A stretch of DNA of 64,000 bases, taken from positions 62,001-126,000 of the forward strand of contig JAFZHY010000013.1 in NCBI GenBank assembly GCA_017554615.1. The letters run 5' to 3'. Position 1 is the stretch's first letter; every line of letters begins with the position of its first letter. This DNA comes from Clostridia bacterium (GTDB lineage: Bacteria > Bacillota > Clostridia > UMGS1840 > HGM11507). Below are positions 1 to 9,994 of the stretch, one piece after another. The position numbers and the translations under genes are program-made. The notes under the pieces are model-generated. The model was not told the origin of the DNA, ran no database searches, and worked only from the letters and a program-made list of their open reading frames with translations.

Positions 1-932
1 TGCCTTATACCCTCTGGCTTAAAGTTCATAAGCCCTTCTTTTATTTTCTCTTTATCGTCTGTTAACTGCATTCCTACAGTTATTGCACAAAGTGCATTAT
101 AAACATTATGTATGCCAGGCGTATTTATGGTATACGAAAAACCACCTATTTTAAATTTTACCTTTGAGTCTTCTTCTATTATATCTTCTGCTAAAATATC
201 ACAGTTTTTATTGTTTATTCCGTAATATATAGTTTTTATATTTATTAAATCACGCGCGTTATATAAAAGTTCGTCATCTCCGTTTAAAATTATGCAGGAG
301 TCTTTATTCATTCCCTTTAATATCTCAAGTTTTGCTTTTAATATGCCTTCTCTTGAGCCAAGATTTTCTATATGCGAATGTCCTATATTGGTTATTACCG
401 AAATATCAGGGCAGACAATTTCGGATAAATACTCTATTTCTTTAAAATGGTTCATACCCATTTCAAAAACTGCGACTTTTTCATCTTCCAATCTGAAAGC
501 AGTAAGAGGCACACCTATATCATTATTAAAGTTTCCGTTTGTTTTAAGGGTTGGAAAAAGATTACATAGCACAGATGCTATCATATCCTTAGTAGTTGTT
601 TTGCCCACGCTTCCTGTAACTGCAACTTTTACAGGGTTTAGTTTTTTTATATAGTATCTTGCTATATCTCCCAATGCTTTTTTAGTGTCTTCTACCTTTA
701 TTACGGTTAGGTTGCCCTTGTAGTCTTTGCTTGTAAGCACTGCTTTGCAACCGTTTTTCTCAACATCCTCTAAAAAATCATGAGCGTCAAAGTTTTCGCC
801 TAGAAGGGGAACAAAAAGGCTTTTTTCATCTGTGAGTCTGCTATCTGTTACAATTTTTGTAACTTCATCTGATGATTTTGATATAATTTTCCCTTTTGTT
901 GCTTTAACTATTTCATCAATTTTTAAAAGCAT
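1..932 (-). CDS. murF: MurF, UDP-MurNAc-pentapeptide synthetase (N-terminal part, cut by window edge)
   Basis: Adds D-Ala-D-Ala to UDP-MurNAc-tripeptide, the last cytoplasmic step of peptidoglycan precursor synthesis. About 310 residues are visible out of the roughly 450 usual for the family; the C-terminus lies outside the window. The reading begins MLLKIDEIV and carries the Mur-ligase ATP-binding loop TGSVGKTTTKD near residue 105-110. The ATG at 932 sits 5 bp after the murE stop and has an AGGGG ribosome binding site inside the murE end, so the two are translated in series. Identity is firm from the loop and from the murE neighbour. Confidence 0.93.
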   Translation of the reverse strand, partial: MLLKIDEIVKATKGKIISKSSDEVTKIVTDSRLTDEKSLFVPLLGENFDAHDFLEDVEKNGCKAVLTSKDYKGNLTVIKVEDTKKALGDIARYYIKKLNPVKVAVTGSVGKTTTKDMIASVLCNLFPTLKTNGNFNNDIGVPLTAFRLEDEKVAVFEMGMNHFKEIEYLSEIVCPDISVITNIGHSHIENLGSREGILKAKLEILKGMNKDSCIILNGDDELLYNARDLINIKTIYYGINNKNCDILAEDIIEEDSKVKFKIGGFSYTINTPGIHNVYNALCAITVGMQLTDDKEKIKEGLMNFKPEGIR

Positions 933-937
933 TGAAT

Positions 938-2368
938 TTAACCCCTTTTTAAAATTTCGTGTACTATTTCTCTTTCGTCAAAGTGAATTTTCCCTGTGCT
1001 AAGAATCTGATATGTTTCATGCCCTTTTCCTGCAAGAAGCACTACATCATTCTCTTTTGCAATTTTTAGGGCGTATTCTATCGCTTTATGTCTATTTTCT
1101 ATTACTGTATAATTTTCCCCCACGACCCCTTTTGTAATATCATCTAAGATTTTATAAGGGTCTTCAGTTCTTGGGTTGTCAGAAGTGATAACTGTAAAAT
1201 CTGATTTTGAAGTTGCGATTTTACCCATAATACTTCTCTTTTTATTATCCCTGTCTCCTCCGCATCCGAATAATGTTATAAGTCTACCCTGTTTAAATTC
1301 GTTTATAGTATCTATAACATTATCAAGCCCGTCGGGAGTGTGAGCATAGTCTATAATAACTGTATAGTCGGTATCAGTATCAACTACTTCAAGTCTTCCT
1401 TTTACTCCTTTATGATTCTTAAGAGCCATTCTTATAAAAGGCATAGGAACACCTAAAGCGGTTGCAACACTTATTGCAAGAAGAGAATTATATACATTAA
1501 ATTTCCCAGGTATGCCTACTAAAATTCTTGAACATTCGTCATCTTTTGACACATTAAAAGAAACACCGTTTCTGTTTAGGAAAATATCAAATGCTTTGAT
1601 ATCGCCTTTTTCTATTCCGTATGTTACAACTTTATCTTTTGCTTTTGTTGCCATAAGTTCATAGTAACTGTCGTCAATATTTAAAACTGATATTTCTGAT
1701 TTTTCAAAAAGAATGCTTTTTGCCTTTGCGTACTCTTTAATAGTTTTATGAAAATCAAGGTGGTCCTGTGTTATATTTGATATTGCGCCCACCTTAAAGT
1801 CTATTTCGCTTACCCTGTCAAGAAACAGAGAATGTGAAGAAACTTCCATAACAACATAGTTGACATTCTCGTCTGCCATTTCTTTTAATAAAAGGTTAAG
1901 TTCAAGTGAATCAGGAGTTGTTCTCTCTGCCGGTAAAATTTTGTCGCCTATCATATTCTGGTTTGTGCCGATAAGCCCTACTTTATATCCACACCCTTCA
2001 AGAATACTTTTTATAAGATAAGTAGATGTTGTTTTACCGTTAGTTCCTGTTATTCCGATTATCTGCATTTTTTTAGACGGATAACCGTAAAATGCTGCAG
2101 AAATAAAACTTAATGCTTTTCTTGAATTCTTTACTTTGATATAAGGCACATCGGTTAAAACATCCTCTTCGCCGATTACTGCAACTGCACCGCTTTCTAC
2201 TGCGTTTTTAAAGTATTTATGCCCGTCGCTTTCATAGCCTTTTATGCACACAAATAAGTCGCCTTTTTTAACTTTACGCGAATCATAGCAAATACCTTTT
2301 ATTTCGGTGTCTTTTTCATTTGTAAAACTCAAGTAATCAATACTTGAGAGAAGTTCCTTAAGTAGCAT
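938..2368 (-). CDS. murE: MurE, UDP-MurNAc-L-Ala-D-Glu:meso-diaminopimelate ligase
   Basis: Adds the third amino acid to the peptidoglycan stem peptide in the cytoplasm. The 476-residue length is normal. The ATP loop GTNGKT is at about residues 108-113. The motif DNPR near residue 400 is the signature of enzymes that take meso-diaminopimelate rather than lysine, so the wall is probably of the mDAP type. A good ribosome site (AAAGGA) precedes the ATG. It lies 34 bp after the penicillin-binding protein gene and directly before murF on the same strand, within the dcw operon. Confidence 0.96.
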   Translation of the reverse strand: MLLKELLSSIDYLSFTNEKDTEIKGICYDSRKVKKGDLFVCIKGYESDGHKYFKNAVESGAVAVIGEEDVLTDVPYIKVKNSRKALSFISAAFYGYPSKKMQIIGITGTNGKTTSTYLIKSILEGCGYKVGLIGTNQNMIGDKILPAERTTPDSLELNLLLKEMADENVNYVVMEVSSHSLFLDRVSEIDFKVGAISNITQDHLDFHKTIKEYAKAKSILFEKSEISVLNIDDSYYELMATKAKDKVVTYGIEKGDIKAFDIFLNRNGVSFNVSKDDECSRILVGIPGKFNVYNSLLAISVATALGVPMPFIRMALKNHKGVKGRLEVVDTDTDYTVIIDYAHTPDGLDNVIDTINEFKQGRLITLFGCGGDRDNKKRSIMGKIATSKSDFTVITSDNPRTEDPYKILDDITKGVVGENYTVIENRHKAIEYALKIAKENDVVLLAGKGHETYQILSTGKIHFDEREIVHEILKRG

Positions 2369-2402
2369 AGTCTTATTCCTTTTTACAAAATAGTTTTTAT
2401 AT

Positions 2403-4574
2403 TTATTCTTCTTTAAATTTAATGGTTATAATATTACCCTGCTCAAAAAACTTTCCTGCTTCAGGGCTTTGAGAAATAACTTTAAGTGCTGTTTTTTCTT
2501 CTTCGTTTAGTGTATGCGAGGATATATTAAACCCTGCTTCAATTATTTTTTTATACGCTTCGTTATATGTGAGGCCCAAAACATCTGGCACAACTTTGGT
2601 AGTGTCATTCGGGGTTTCTTCAGTATAAAGTATTACTGTTGCCGATTCTGCAACCACAACTCCCGCTTCAGGCACCTGCCTTACCACCACATTCTGACTG
2701 CCTTCAACCTTATATTTTAATGATGTTGAATTAAGTATTGCACGTGCTTCATCAATGTTTTTACCTACAACTGACGGAACAGTGTATTCTTTTATCATTT
2801 CTTCTTCGGTTAAATCAGGTTCAACGCCAAGATATCTTAATGTGTCTTCCATAATACTTTTAACAACAGGAGCAGCAACCATACTTCCCATATACTGGTC
2901 TCCCCCAGGTTCATCTAATATTACAAGACAGGCTATCTGAGGGTCGTTTGCAGGGGCAAAACCAACAAAGGAAGCAATATATTTACCGTTACCCCTTGGC
3001 TGTTTTTCACTTGTTCCTGTTTTTCCTGCTATATGATACCCTTGAATAAATGCGCTTTTACCTCCACCGTCAACAACAACGTTTTCAAGAACCTGACAAA
3101 GAAGTTTGGATGTTTCTTCGCTTATAACCTGACGCACAACTTCTGTTTTAAATTCTTCTATAACATTTCCCTCGTCGTCAACATATTTTTTAACAACAAA
3201 AGGTCTTAATAACTTACCTTTATTTGCAACTGCTGAAACTGCTGTTATCATCTGGAGAGGAGTTATCTGAAAGCCCTGACCGAAAGATGATGTTGCAAGT
3301 TCTGTTGTATTGAAATTCTCAGGAGTAAAGAATATACCGTTTGTTTCTCCGTTTAACTCAATACCTGTTGTTTCGGTAAAACCGAATGCTTTATAAAATT
3401 TATAGAAATCTTCATGCCCCACTCTTTCGCCTATATCCATAAAAACAGGGTTACATGAATTTTTTATTCCTTCTACAAAATTTTCTGTGCCATGCCCTTC
3501 TCTTTTCCAGCAGTGAATTCTGTATCCTCCCACTTGTCTGTAACCGTTACAGTTAAAAGAATCGTTAAGGGATACTTTGCCTGTTTCAAGCCCCATTGCA
3601 GAAACTACTATTTTAAATGTAGAACCAGGCTCGTAACTGTCAACAACCGCTTTGTTTCTCCACATTGCTGACAATGCTTCGCTCTCTTTTTTTCTTCTTG
3701 TTTCTCCGTCGGTTATTGTTAAAAGTTCGCTTTTTACAGTTTCACTGTTAAGAGTAAAAGGATTGTTAAGGTCAAAATCGGGTTTAGTTGCCATAGCAAG
3801 TATTTCGCCCGTTTTTATATCCATAATAATTCCTGCGGCCCCATTTTGAATTTTATTGTCTATAACTGCAGTTTCAAGATGTTTTTCCAAAAAGTGCTGC
3901 ATAGTCTGGTCAATGGTAAGAACTACATTTACTCCGTCTTCAGGGTTATAGTATCTTTCATATTTATATGGCATTTCATTTCCGTCTGCACTTTTGGCTG
4001 TAACTATTCTTCCCGATTTACCTTTAAGCACAGAATCGCAAATCATTTCTATTCCCCAAAGTCCCTGATTGTCAACCCCTGTAAAGCCTATTAAGTGAGA
4101 TGCAAAATTTCCGTTAGGATAGTATCTTTTGGTGTCTTCATCAAGATACACTCCACTAAAATCTTTTTCTCTTATTTTATCTGCAACATCTTTTTCAACT
4201 TTCTTTTTTATAATTTCGTAAGATGTTTTTTTATCTATTTTCTTATTTACTTCTTCTTTATCAATTTCAAGTATCAAAGCCAGAGTTTCTGCTATTTCGT
4301 CCCTGTTTTCTGCTTTTCTTACGGTAGGAGGAGAAATACTTACTGTTTCAACAGATGCACTTACTGCCAGAGGTTTACCGTTTCTGTCATAAATAGTTCC
4401 TCTTTTAGGCGTTATAAGTCGGTCTCTTGTCTGCTGTTCTATTGCCTGTTTTTTATATTCGTCCCCTTTAACTATGGTAAGGTATCCTATTCTTACAACA
4501 AGAACAACAAATAAAAAAATTGCACAGGAAAACATAATAATTATTCTTTTTTTTATTTTATTTACACTTGCCAT
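2403..4574 (-). CDS. spoVD: Class B penicillin-binding protein with PASTA repeats (SpoVD/PbpB type)
   Basis: Septal or spore-cortex transpeptidase that cross-links peptidoglycan outside the membrane. The 723 residues show an N-terminal membrane anchor at about residues 11-32, a PBP dimerisation domain, then the transpeptidase motifs in order: STFK (active-site Ser), SCN, and KTGTSEK. Two PASTA domains follow from about residue 600 to the end. Class B enzymes with C-terminal PASTA repeats at this place in the dcw cluster are either PbpB (division) or SpoVD (sporulation). The sequence does not separate the two, so the symbol is tentative. Confidence 0.88.
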   Translation of the reverse strand: MASVNKIKKRIIIMFSCAIFLFVVLVVRIGYLTIVKGDEYKKQAIEQQTRDRLITPKRGTIYDRNGKPLAVSASVETVSISPPTVRKAENRDEIAETLALILEIDKEEVNKKIDKKTSYEIIKKKVEKDVADKIREKDFSGVYLDEDTKRYYPNGNFASHLIGFTGVDNQGLWGIEMICDSVLKGKSGRIVTAKSADGNEMPYKYERYYNPEDGVNVVLTIDQTMQHFLEKHLETAVIDNKIQNGAAGIIMDIKTGEILAMATKPDFDLNNPFTLNSETVKSELLTITDGETRRKKESEALSAMWRNKAVVDSYEPGSTFKIVVSAMGLETGKVSLNDSFNCNGYRQVGGYRIHCWKREGHGTENFVEGIKNSCNPVFMDIGERVGHEDFYKFYKAFGFTETTGIELNGETNGIFFTPENFNTTELATSSFGQGFQITPLQMITAVSAVANKGKLLRPFVVKKYVDDEGNVIEEFKTEVVRQVISEETSKLLCQVLENVVVDGGGKSAFIQGYHIAGKTGTSEKQPRGNGKYIASFVGFAPANDPQIACLVILDEPGGDQYMGSMVAAPVVKSIMEDTLRYLGVEPDLTEEEMIKEYTVPSVVGKNIDEARAILNSTSLKYKVEGSQNVVVRQVPEAGVVVAESATVILYTEETPNDTTKVVPDVLGLTYNEAYKKIIEAGFNISSHTLNEEEKTALKVISQSPEAGKFFEQGNIITIKFKEE

Positions 4575-4659
4575 ATTTCCCCTTGCTCCTCTTTTTATTT
4601 TGCCATAAAACTACAATTAGGGGAATGAAACCATCCCCCTACAAATTATATGTCAGTCT

Positions 4660-5136
4660 TTAATTAGAATATTCGTAATATCCGTTCAAAGCCTTTATCA
4701 ATGACGCAAAGATATTTTTATCCTTTTTGGAATTTACATTCTGGCTCTTTACTTCTCCATAATCTTTAGGCTCGGTTGAAACATAGATAATCTGATTTTT
4801 CTTAGGCTGATTCATATTAAGTTTTGCAATAGCGATTTCTTCAACTTTTCTTAAGTCTATCTGAGAATTGATGTCTACTTCAAGTTTTTTATTACTGTTC
4901 ACCATCGCACTGTATTCATTTTTAATTGCAGTAAGTTCTGCTTTCTGCTCGTTTATAGTCGCAGTTTTAATAAGAAGTGTTGCAATTATTGCTATCATAT
5001 AAAAAGCACAGATTGCCACAAAAAAAGCAGAAGATTTCTTATTCTGGGTATTTTGTTTTTTAGCTTCCTTAATAAGATTGTCAACTTCGTTAAACTCGTC
5101 CACCTTATAGGCTAAACTTGTACGGTTATACCTCAT
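4660..5136 (-). CDS. ftsL: FtsL-like bitopic division protein
   Basis: Small single-span membrane protein of 158 residues. A cytoplasmic basic/polar N-terminus of about 37 residues is followed by one hydrophobic helix (about residues 39-58) and a heptad-like region rich in K, E, L and N, as in FtsL/DivIC coiled coils. FtsL acts in the divisome with DivIB and DivIC. The call rests mostly on position: it lies between rsmH and the class B PBP, where ftsL sits in Firmicutes. Its start overlaps the rsmH end by 11 bp. Sequence in this family is poorly conserved, so motifs cannot confirm it. Confidence 0.75.
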   Translation of the reverse strand: MRYNRTSLAYKVDEFNEVDNLIKEAKKQNTQNKKSSAFFVAICAFYMIAIIATLLIKTATINEQKAELTAIKNEYSAMVNSNKKLEVDINSQIDLRKVEEIAIAKLNMNQPKKNQIIYVSTEPKDYGEVKSQNVNSKKDKNIFASLIKALNGYYEYSN

Positions 5137-6076
5137 TTTCTCCCACCTTTTCTATTATTCGTAATTTTGCACTTGTTGAGCGCAAGTTATATAAAACTTC
5201 ATCTTCGTCTGCTGTAAGCGGCTTTCTTGTAATCAATTTACCCTGTGGTTTATTGTTACACACGCATACAGGAAAATCTTTAGGACATATACATCCTCTC
5301 TGATAGTCGTTAAACACATTTTTAACAATTCTGTCTTCCAATGAATGAAAGGTTATAACACATAATCTTCCACCTAACGACAGAGAAGCAAAAAAATCTT
5401 TTACTGAGTTTTCCAAAAGAGCAAGTTCTTCGTTAACCTCAATTCTTATAGCCTGAAATGTTCTCTTTGCTTTATGAGGCCCTTTAAGAGCAATTTTTGC
5501 AGGCATTGAACTGTTAATTATATCAACAAGTTCAAAGGTTGTTTCGATAGGTTTTATCTCTCTTCTTTTAACTATATTATTCGCAATGTTTTTAGCAAAT
5601 TTTTCTTCCCCGTAATCTCTTATAATTCTATATAGGTCAGAAAAACTGTATGTATTTATTACCTCTTTTGCGCTTATCCCTGACTCCTGATTCATTCTCA
5701 TATCAAGAGGGGAATCAAAACGATAAGAAAAACCACGTTTTTCATTATCAAGTTGATAGGAGGATACTCCAAGGTCTGCAAGAACTCCGTCAACCTTATC
5801 TATATTTAAATCTTTTAATACATTTTTAATTTCGCTGTAATTGGAATGAACAAGAATTACCCTGCATTTTAACCCTTCAAGTTTTTCCCCTGCGGCTTTT
5901 AATGCTTCTTTATCCCTGTCTATACCGATTAAAATACCGTTTTCAGATAATTTTTCGCCGATTAAGCGGCTATGCCCTCCGCCTCCCACTGTGGCGTCTA
6001 CATATATTCCGTCTTCTTTTATATTAAGTCCGTCTATACATTGAGTAGGCATTATAGGTTTATGTTCAAACATCAT
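5126..6076 (-). CDS. rsmH: RsmH, 16S rRNA m4C1402 N4-methyltransferase
   Basis: SAM-dependent methyltransferase that modifies C1402 in the decoding centre of 16S rRNA. The 316-residue length fits. Family landmarks are the N-terminal HKPIMPTQCIDGL, the SAM-binding DATVGGGGHS, the DGVLADLGVSS block and the C-terminal FHSLEDRIVK. The start codon overlaps the mraZ stop (ATGA), and a second ATG follows immediately, so the start could be three bases later. It belongs to the mraZ-led operon. Confidence 0.96.
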   Translation of the reverse strand: MMFEHKPIMPTQCIDGLNIKEDGIYVDATVGGGGHSRLIGEKLSENGILIGIDRDKEALKAAGEKLEGLKCRVILVHSNYSEIKNVLKDLNIDKVDGVLADLGVSSYQLDNEKRGFSYRFDSPLDMRMNQESGISAKEVINTYSFSDLYRIIRDYGEEKFAKNIANNIVKRREIKPIETTFELVDIINSSMPAKIALKGPHKAKRTFQAIRIEVNEELALLENSVKDFFASLSLGGRLCVITFHSLEDRIVKNVFNDYQRGCICPKDFPVCVCNNKPQGKLITRKPLTADEDEVLYNLRSTSAKLRIIEKVGENEV

Positions 6077-6498
6077 AATCCTAAAATCTCCATCTGAGAA
6101 GTAATTTCTTCAACATTCATATTATCTAAACTGTTCATACCGTCAAACTCTTCGGCATCCCAGATTTCAAGGCGGTTACTTACACCTGCAATAACAATAT
6201 CTTTCTTTAACTTTGCATAGTCCTTAAGATGAGAGGCAAGAAGCACTCTTCCCTGTTTATCGCAGGACACCTTTTCAGTATTGTTGAAGAAAAACCTCTG
6301 AATGTTACCTGCAGAACTCATAGGCAGTGAGCGTAGTTTTTCTTCTAACTTTTTCCATTCGTTTTCCGGATACACAAAAAGACAGTTAGAAAGCCCACGG
6401 GTAATATAAAAATACTCGCCAAGTTCCTCTCTGTATTTAGATGGAAATATTATACGACCTTTAGGGTCAATAGCATGTCTATTTTGTCCGTAAAACAA
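6073..6498 (-). CDS. mraZ: MraZ, transcriptional regulator of the dcw cluster (TTG start)
   Basis: AbrB-like DNA-binding protein that controls its own operon by binding repeats in its promoter. The longer reading frame to 6549 adds 17 residues unlike any MraZ N-terminus. The TTG at 6498 gives 141 residues beginning FYGQNRHAIDPKGR, the expected family start, and has a GAGGTG ribosome site six bases upstream. With this start the binding repeats at 6520-6546 fall in the leader rather than in the coding sequence, as expected. A second DKQGR half-motif near residue 75 matches the tandem SpoVT-AbrB fold. Confidence 0.93.
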   Translation of the reverse strand: MFYGQNRHAIDPKGRIIFPSKYREELGEYFYITRGLSNCLFVYPENEWKKLEEKLRSLPMSSAGNIQRFFFNNTEKVSCDKQGRVLLASHLKDYAKLKKDIVIAGVSNRLEIWDAEEFDGMNSLDNMNVEEITSQMEILGL

Positions 6499-6519
6499 AT
6501 TTTCACCTCGCTTTGAAAA

Positions 6520-6546
6520 CCACTTTTCACCACTTTGATGCATTTT
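6520..6546 (-). promoter_or_regulatory. MraZ-binding boxes
   Basis: On the minus strand, two exact AAAGTGG boxes (at 6530-6536 and 6520-6526) and a weaker AAAATGC box (6540-6546) are spaced exactly 10 bp apart between promoter and start codon. AAAGTG[G/T] repeats with 3-bp gaps are the form described for MraZ in Mollicutes and relatives. Autorepression of the dcw operon is the likely result. Confidence 0.75.
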
Positions 6547-6564
6547 CAAACCATTTATATTGAA

Positions 6565-6593
6565 AATATACCATTTTTAAATTAAAAAATCAA
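6565..6593 (-). promoter_or_regulatory. SigA-type promoter of the mraZ operon
   Basis: Reading the minus strand, TTGATT (6593-6588) and TATATT (6570-6565) are separated by 17 bp. Transcription would start near 6558, just before the MraZ boxes. Confidence 0.65.
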
Positions 6594-6682
6594 TAGTTTT
6601 TTACAAATTTATTAAAAATTTTTTTCATTTAGGAAACAGATTTGATAAAATCTCCAATATTAAAGTTTTTTAAATAAAAATA

Positions 6683-6711
6683 TTGCAATAGAAATTGAAA
6701 TATAGTATAAT
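6683..6711 (+). promoter_or_regulatory. SigA-type promoter of gdhA
   Basis: TTGCAA (6683-6688) and TATAAT (6706-6711) with a 17-bp spacer, about 40 bp upstream of the gdhA start codon. It diverges from the mraZ promoter. Confidence 0.7.
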
Positions 6712-6749
6712 TTTTTAGAATGAATATTAATAATTTAATGGAGGGGTAG

Positions 6750-8102
<1,353 letters not shown>

Positions 8103-8139
8103 TTATAAATTTTAAGACATAAAAAAAGAATCAAGCAAA

Positions 8140-8167
8140 TGCCGAGTGTTATTATGAACACTCGGCA
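8140..8167 (+). terminator. Hairpin terminator after gdhA
   Basis: Perfect 11-bp stem TGCCGAGTGTT / AACACTCGGCA with a short loop, followed by GTTTTA. The T-run is short, so termination may be partial. Confidence 0.65.
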
Positions 8168-8174
8168 GTTTTAT

Positions 8175-8234
8175 TCGCCTTGCGGCGAGTGATATTTATT
8201 TTATAAGTGATATTTGCGAAGCAAAGAATATCAC
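8175..8234. repeat. Mini-hairpin word array (word GTGATATTT)
   Basis: Two direct copies of the word GTGATATTT (8189-8197 and 8207-8215) and one reverse-complement copy AATATCAC (8227-8234) alternate with small perfect hairpins: TCGCC-ttgc-GGCGA (8175-8188) and TTTGC-gaa-GCAAA (8213-8225). It lies between the convergent ends of gdhA and degV. The layout is the same as the larger arrays at 27.5 and 28.4 kb, with a different word. Confidence 0.7.
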
Positions 8235-8244
8235 TAAAAAATTT

Positions 8245-8276
8245 AAAGCCTGAAACATTATTCGTTTCAGGCTTTT
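8245..8276. terminator. Bidirectional terminator between gdhA and degV
   Basis: AAAGCCTGAAAC / GTTTCAGGCTTT stem, seven-base loop, A/T-rich on both flanks. It can serve degV on the minus strand and gdhA on the plus strand. Confidence 0.8.
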
Positions 8277-8292
8277 AAAATTTTTAATTTTA

Positions 8293-9159
8293 TTATTTTC
8301 CGTAATATATAACTCCTATGGTTTCAGGACCTGTATTAGTAGTAATACAACAGCCAAGTTTAATTCTTTTAACACTTTTCGGATTCAGAACATTCTTAAT
8401 TTCTTCTTCAATTTTTAATAAAGTTTCTTCACTGTTTGAGCCGTGAACTAAAATTATATCTTCGTCCTGAACATTAAAGGCATCTTCCTTAACAAGTTCA
8501 ACAACTTTGGATATTGCTGCTTTCTCACCTCTGGTTTTAGCCATAACCTCAACCTTACGGTCATATATCTTCATTATAGGCTTTAATCCCAATGCATCTC
8601 CCACAACAGCAGAAAGAATAGATATTCTTCCGCTTTTTTTTGCAAATTTCAGAGTGGTCATATAAGCATATGCTTTCATTCTGTGAATTCTGTTTTCCAA
8701 GAATGCAGAAACTTCTTCAAAACTTTTTCCTTCTTTTATAAGTTTTGCACCCATTAGAACAGGCACTCCGTACAGTGCTGTATAACATTTTGAATCTATG
8801 AATTTAAACTCTGCTTTATTCGGATATTGCTCATTAAACATACCAGCGGCAAGGTTGGCACTGTTAAACGTACCACTTGCAGTACCGTTTATTGTAACTA
8901 CAATAAACTTATTAAACCCCTTGTTATAGTTTTCTATATAACTATCAAGAAATTCTTGCGGACTGACCTGCGATGTTGTAGGAATTTCGTCGCATTTATT
9001 TAAAACTTCCCAATATTCTTCTTTAGATAAATCATATTGCTCTTTATACACCTTAGAATCTATCACGATTGAAAAAGGAATGAGAACGATATCATTTTCT
9101 ATTGCCTCTTTAATATCAATATCCGATGAAGTATCTGTAATAATTTTAATTTTATCCAT
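8293..9159 (-). CDS. DegV family protein (fatty-acid binding)
   Basis: DegV/FakB-like proteins bind a fatty acid and in Firmicutes can present it to the FakA kinase for phosphorylation. The family start KIIITDTSSDI-type segment is at residues 3-14, and a C-terminal GPETIGVIYYGK closes the fold. Length is 288 residues. The start at 9159 is chosen over the frame opening at 9201 because GGAGGG lies 5 bp upstream of this ATG and the 14 extra residues match nothing in the family. Bound lipid and partner are not predictable here; no fakA lies nearby. Confidence 0.88.
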   Translation of the reverse strand: MDKIKIITDTSSDIDIKEAIENDIVLIPFSIVIDSKVYKEQYDLSKEEYWEVLNKCDEIPTTSQVSPQEFLDSYIENYNKGFNKFIVVTINGTASGTFNSANLAAGMFNEQYPNKAEFKFIDSKCYTALYGVPVLMGAKLIKEGKSFEEVSAFLENRIHRMKAYAYMTTLKFAKKSGRISILSAVVGDALGLKPIMKIYDRKVEVMAKTRGEKAAISKVVELVKEDAFNVQDEDIILVHGSNSEETLLKIEEEIKNVLNPKSVKRIKLGCCITTNTGPETIGVIYYGK

Positions 9160-9243
9160 AACGCCCTCCACCATAATTTTATATGAATATTGTATCAACA
9201 ATATACTTAAAAATCAAGGGGTATTTGCATTATTAAAAATTTA

Positions 9244-9645
9244 TTAACAATTCAAAAGACACATTAAAGGGTTTATAATACGGGCACATTTTAATAAATC
9301 ATAATAAAAATATAAATCAAATTTTTTTAAAATTCTGTAAACTCCCGCTTCGCTAAGATAGTTGTCCATAGAAACCCTGCACACCTTCTTTCCTTTCATA
9401 TATACTTCTTTTGCAATATATGAATCAAAAGAATCTAATCTTTGGCAGGTTTTTATAAATACTGCTTTGTATATACTTATGTATTTTTTAAGTTTTGTAA
9501 GGTTTCTTTTGGATGTATCAATTCCTTTTGATTTTAAAATATCTAAATAATAACTTTTCCCCAAGAGTGCTTCTTCAATATAATTACTATATTTATTTAT
9601 TTCAAAGTATTTCTTGGCAAGTCTTTTTATTCTTACAGCGTTCAT
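9244..9645 (-). CDS. Uncharacterised small protein, possible phage-type regulator
   Basis: 133 residues, basic (pI clearly high), with no signal peptide or membrane span. The segment DNYLSEAGVYRILKKFDLYF near residue 93-112 could form a helix-turn-helix like those of phage late regulators or DUF1492-like proteins, but I do not recognise the family. Its start codon shares one base with the stop of the upstream gene (TAATG), so it is translationally coupled to it. It is the last gene of a three-gene cluster of small regulators. Confidence 0.55.
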   Translation of the reverse strand: MNAVRIKRLAKKYFEINKYSNYIEEALLGKSYYLDILKSKGIDTSKRNLTKLKKYISIYKAVFIKTCQRLDSFDSYIAKEVYMKGKKVCRVSMDNYLSEAGVYRILKKFDLYFYYDLLKCARIINPLMCLLNC

Positions 9646-9977
9646 TACAGTAATATCACCTCGAATGTTATTGCAGCAAATTCCTTTAAAATTTTATTTT
9701 TAAGATTATATATGTGAGCAACACTGTACATATTCTCCCCTGCAATCTCGGTTAAAGTTTTATCCCCTAAAATATTTTCATAAAGAATTTTCCCCTTTAA
9801 TGTATCCTTTTTATAATCATCATTTAATTTAATATGTTCTATAAGTTCCTTAAAGGCTTTATTCTCAAATTTATCCAAAATTCCAAATTTAATTGAACTT
9901 TTATAAAGTTGAAATGTGCAGGATATATCCTTTATGTACTTTTTTATCTCTTTTTCATCTCTTATAATCTTAATCAT
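9645..9977 (-). CDS. Small sigma-70-region-4-like DNA-binding protein
   Basis: 110 residues. The C-terminal half (about residues 66-100, KTLTEIAGENMYSVAHIYNL) has the spacing of a sigma region 4 helix-turn-helix, like phage ArpU/DUF1492-type regulators. The N-terminal half is charged and unrecognised. It has a strong AAGGAGG ribosome site 7 bp upstream. It follows the regulator at 9995 by 17 bp and overlaps the next gene by one base, so the three are one transcript. Function as a transcription factor is inference from the helix-turn-helix only. Confidence 0.55.
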   Translation of the reverse strand: MIKIIRDEKEIKKYIKDISCTFQLYKSSIKFGILDKFENKAFKELIEHIKLNDDYKKDTLKGKILYENILGDKTLTEIAGENMYSVAHIYNLKNKILKEFAAITFEVILL

Positions 9978-9994
9978 ATGTATTCCTCCTTACT

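Noticed and set aside
4600-4645. GGGG / CCCC dyad between the ftsL-like and PBP genes as a terminator
   Set aside because: The stem is short with a long loop and no T-run; the genes on either side are one operon.
6499-6549. Upstream extension of mraZ
   Set aside because: It encodes residues foreign to MraZ and covers the operator repeats; the TTG start is better.
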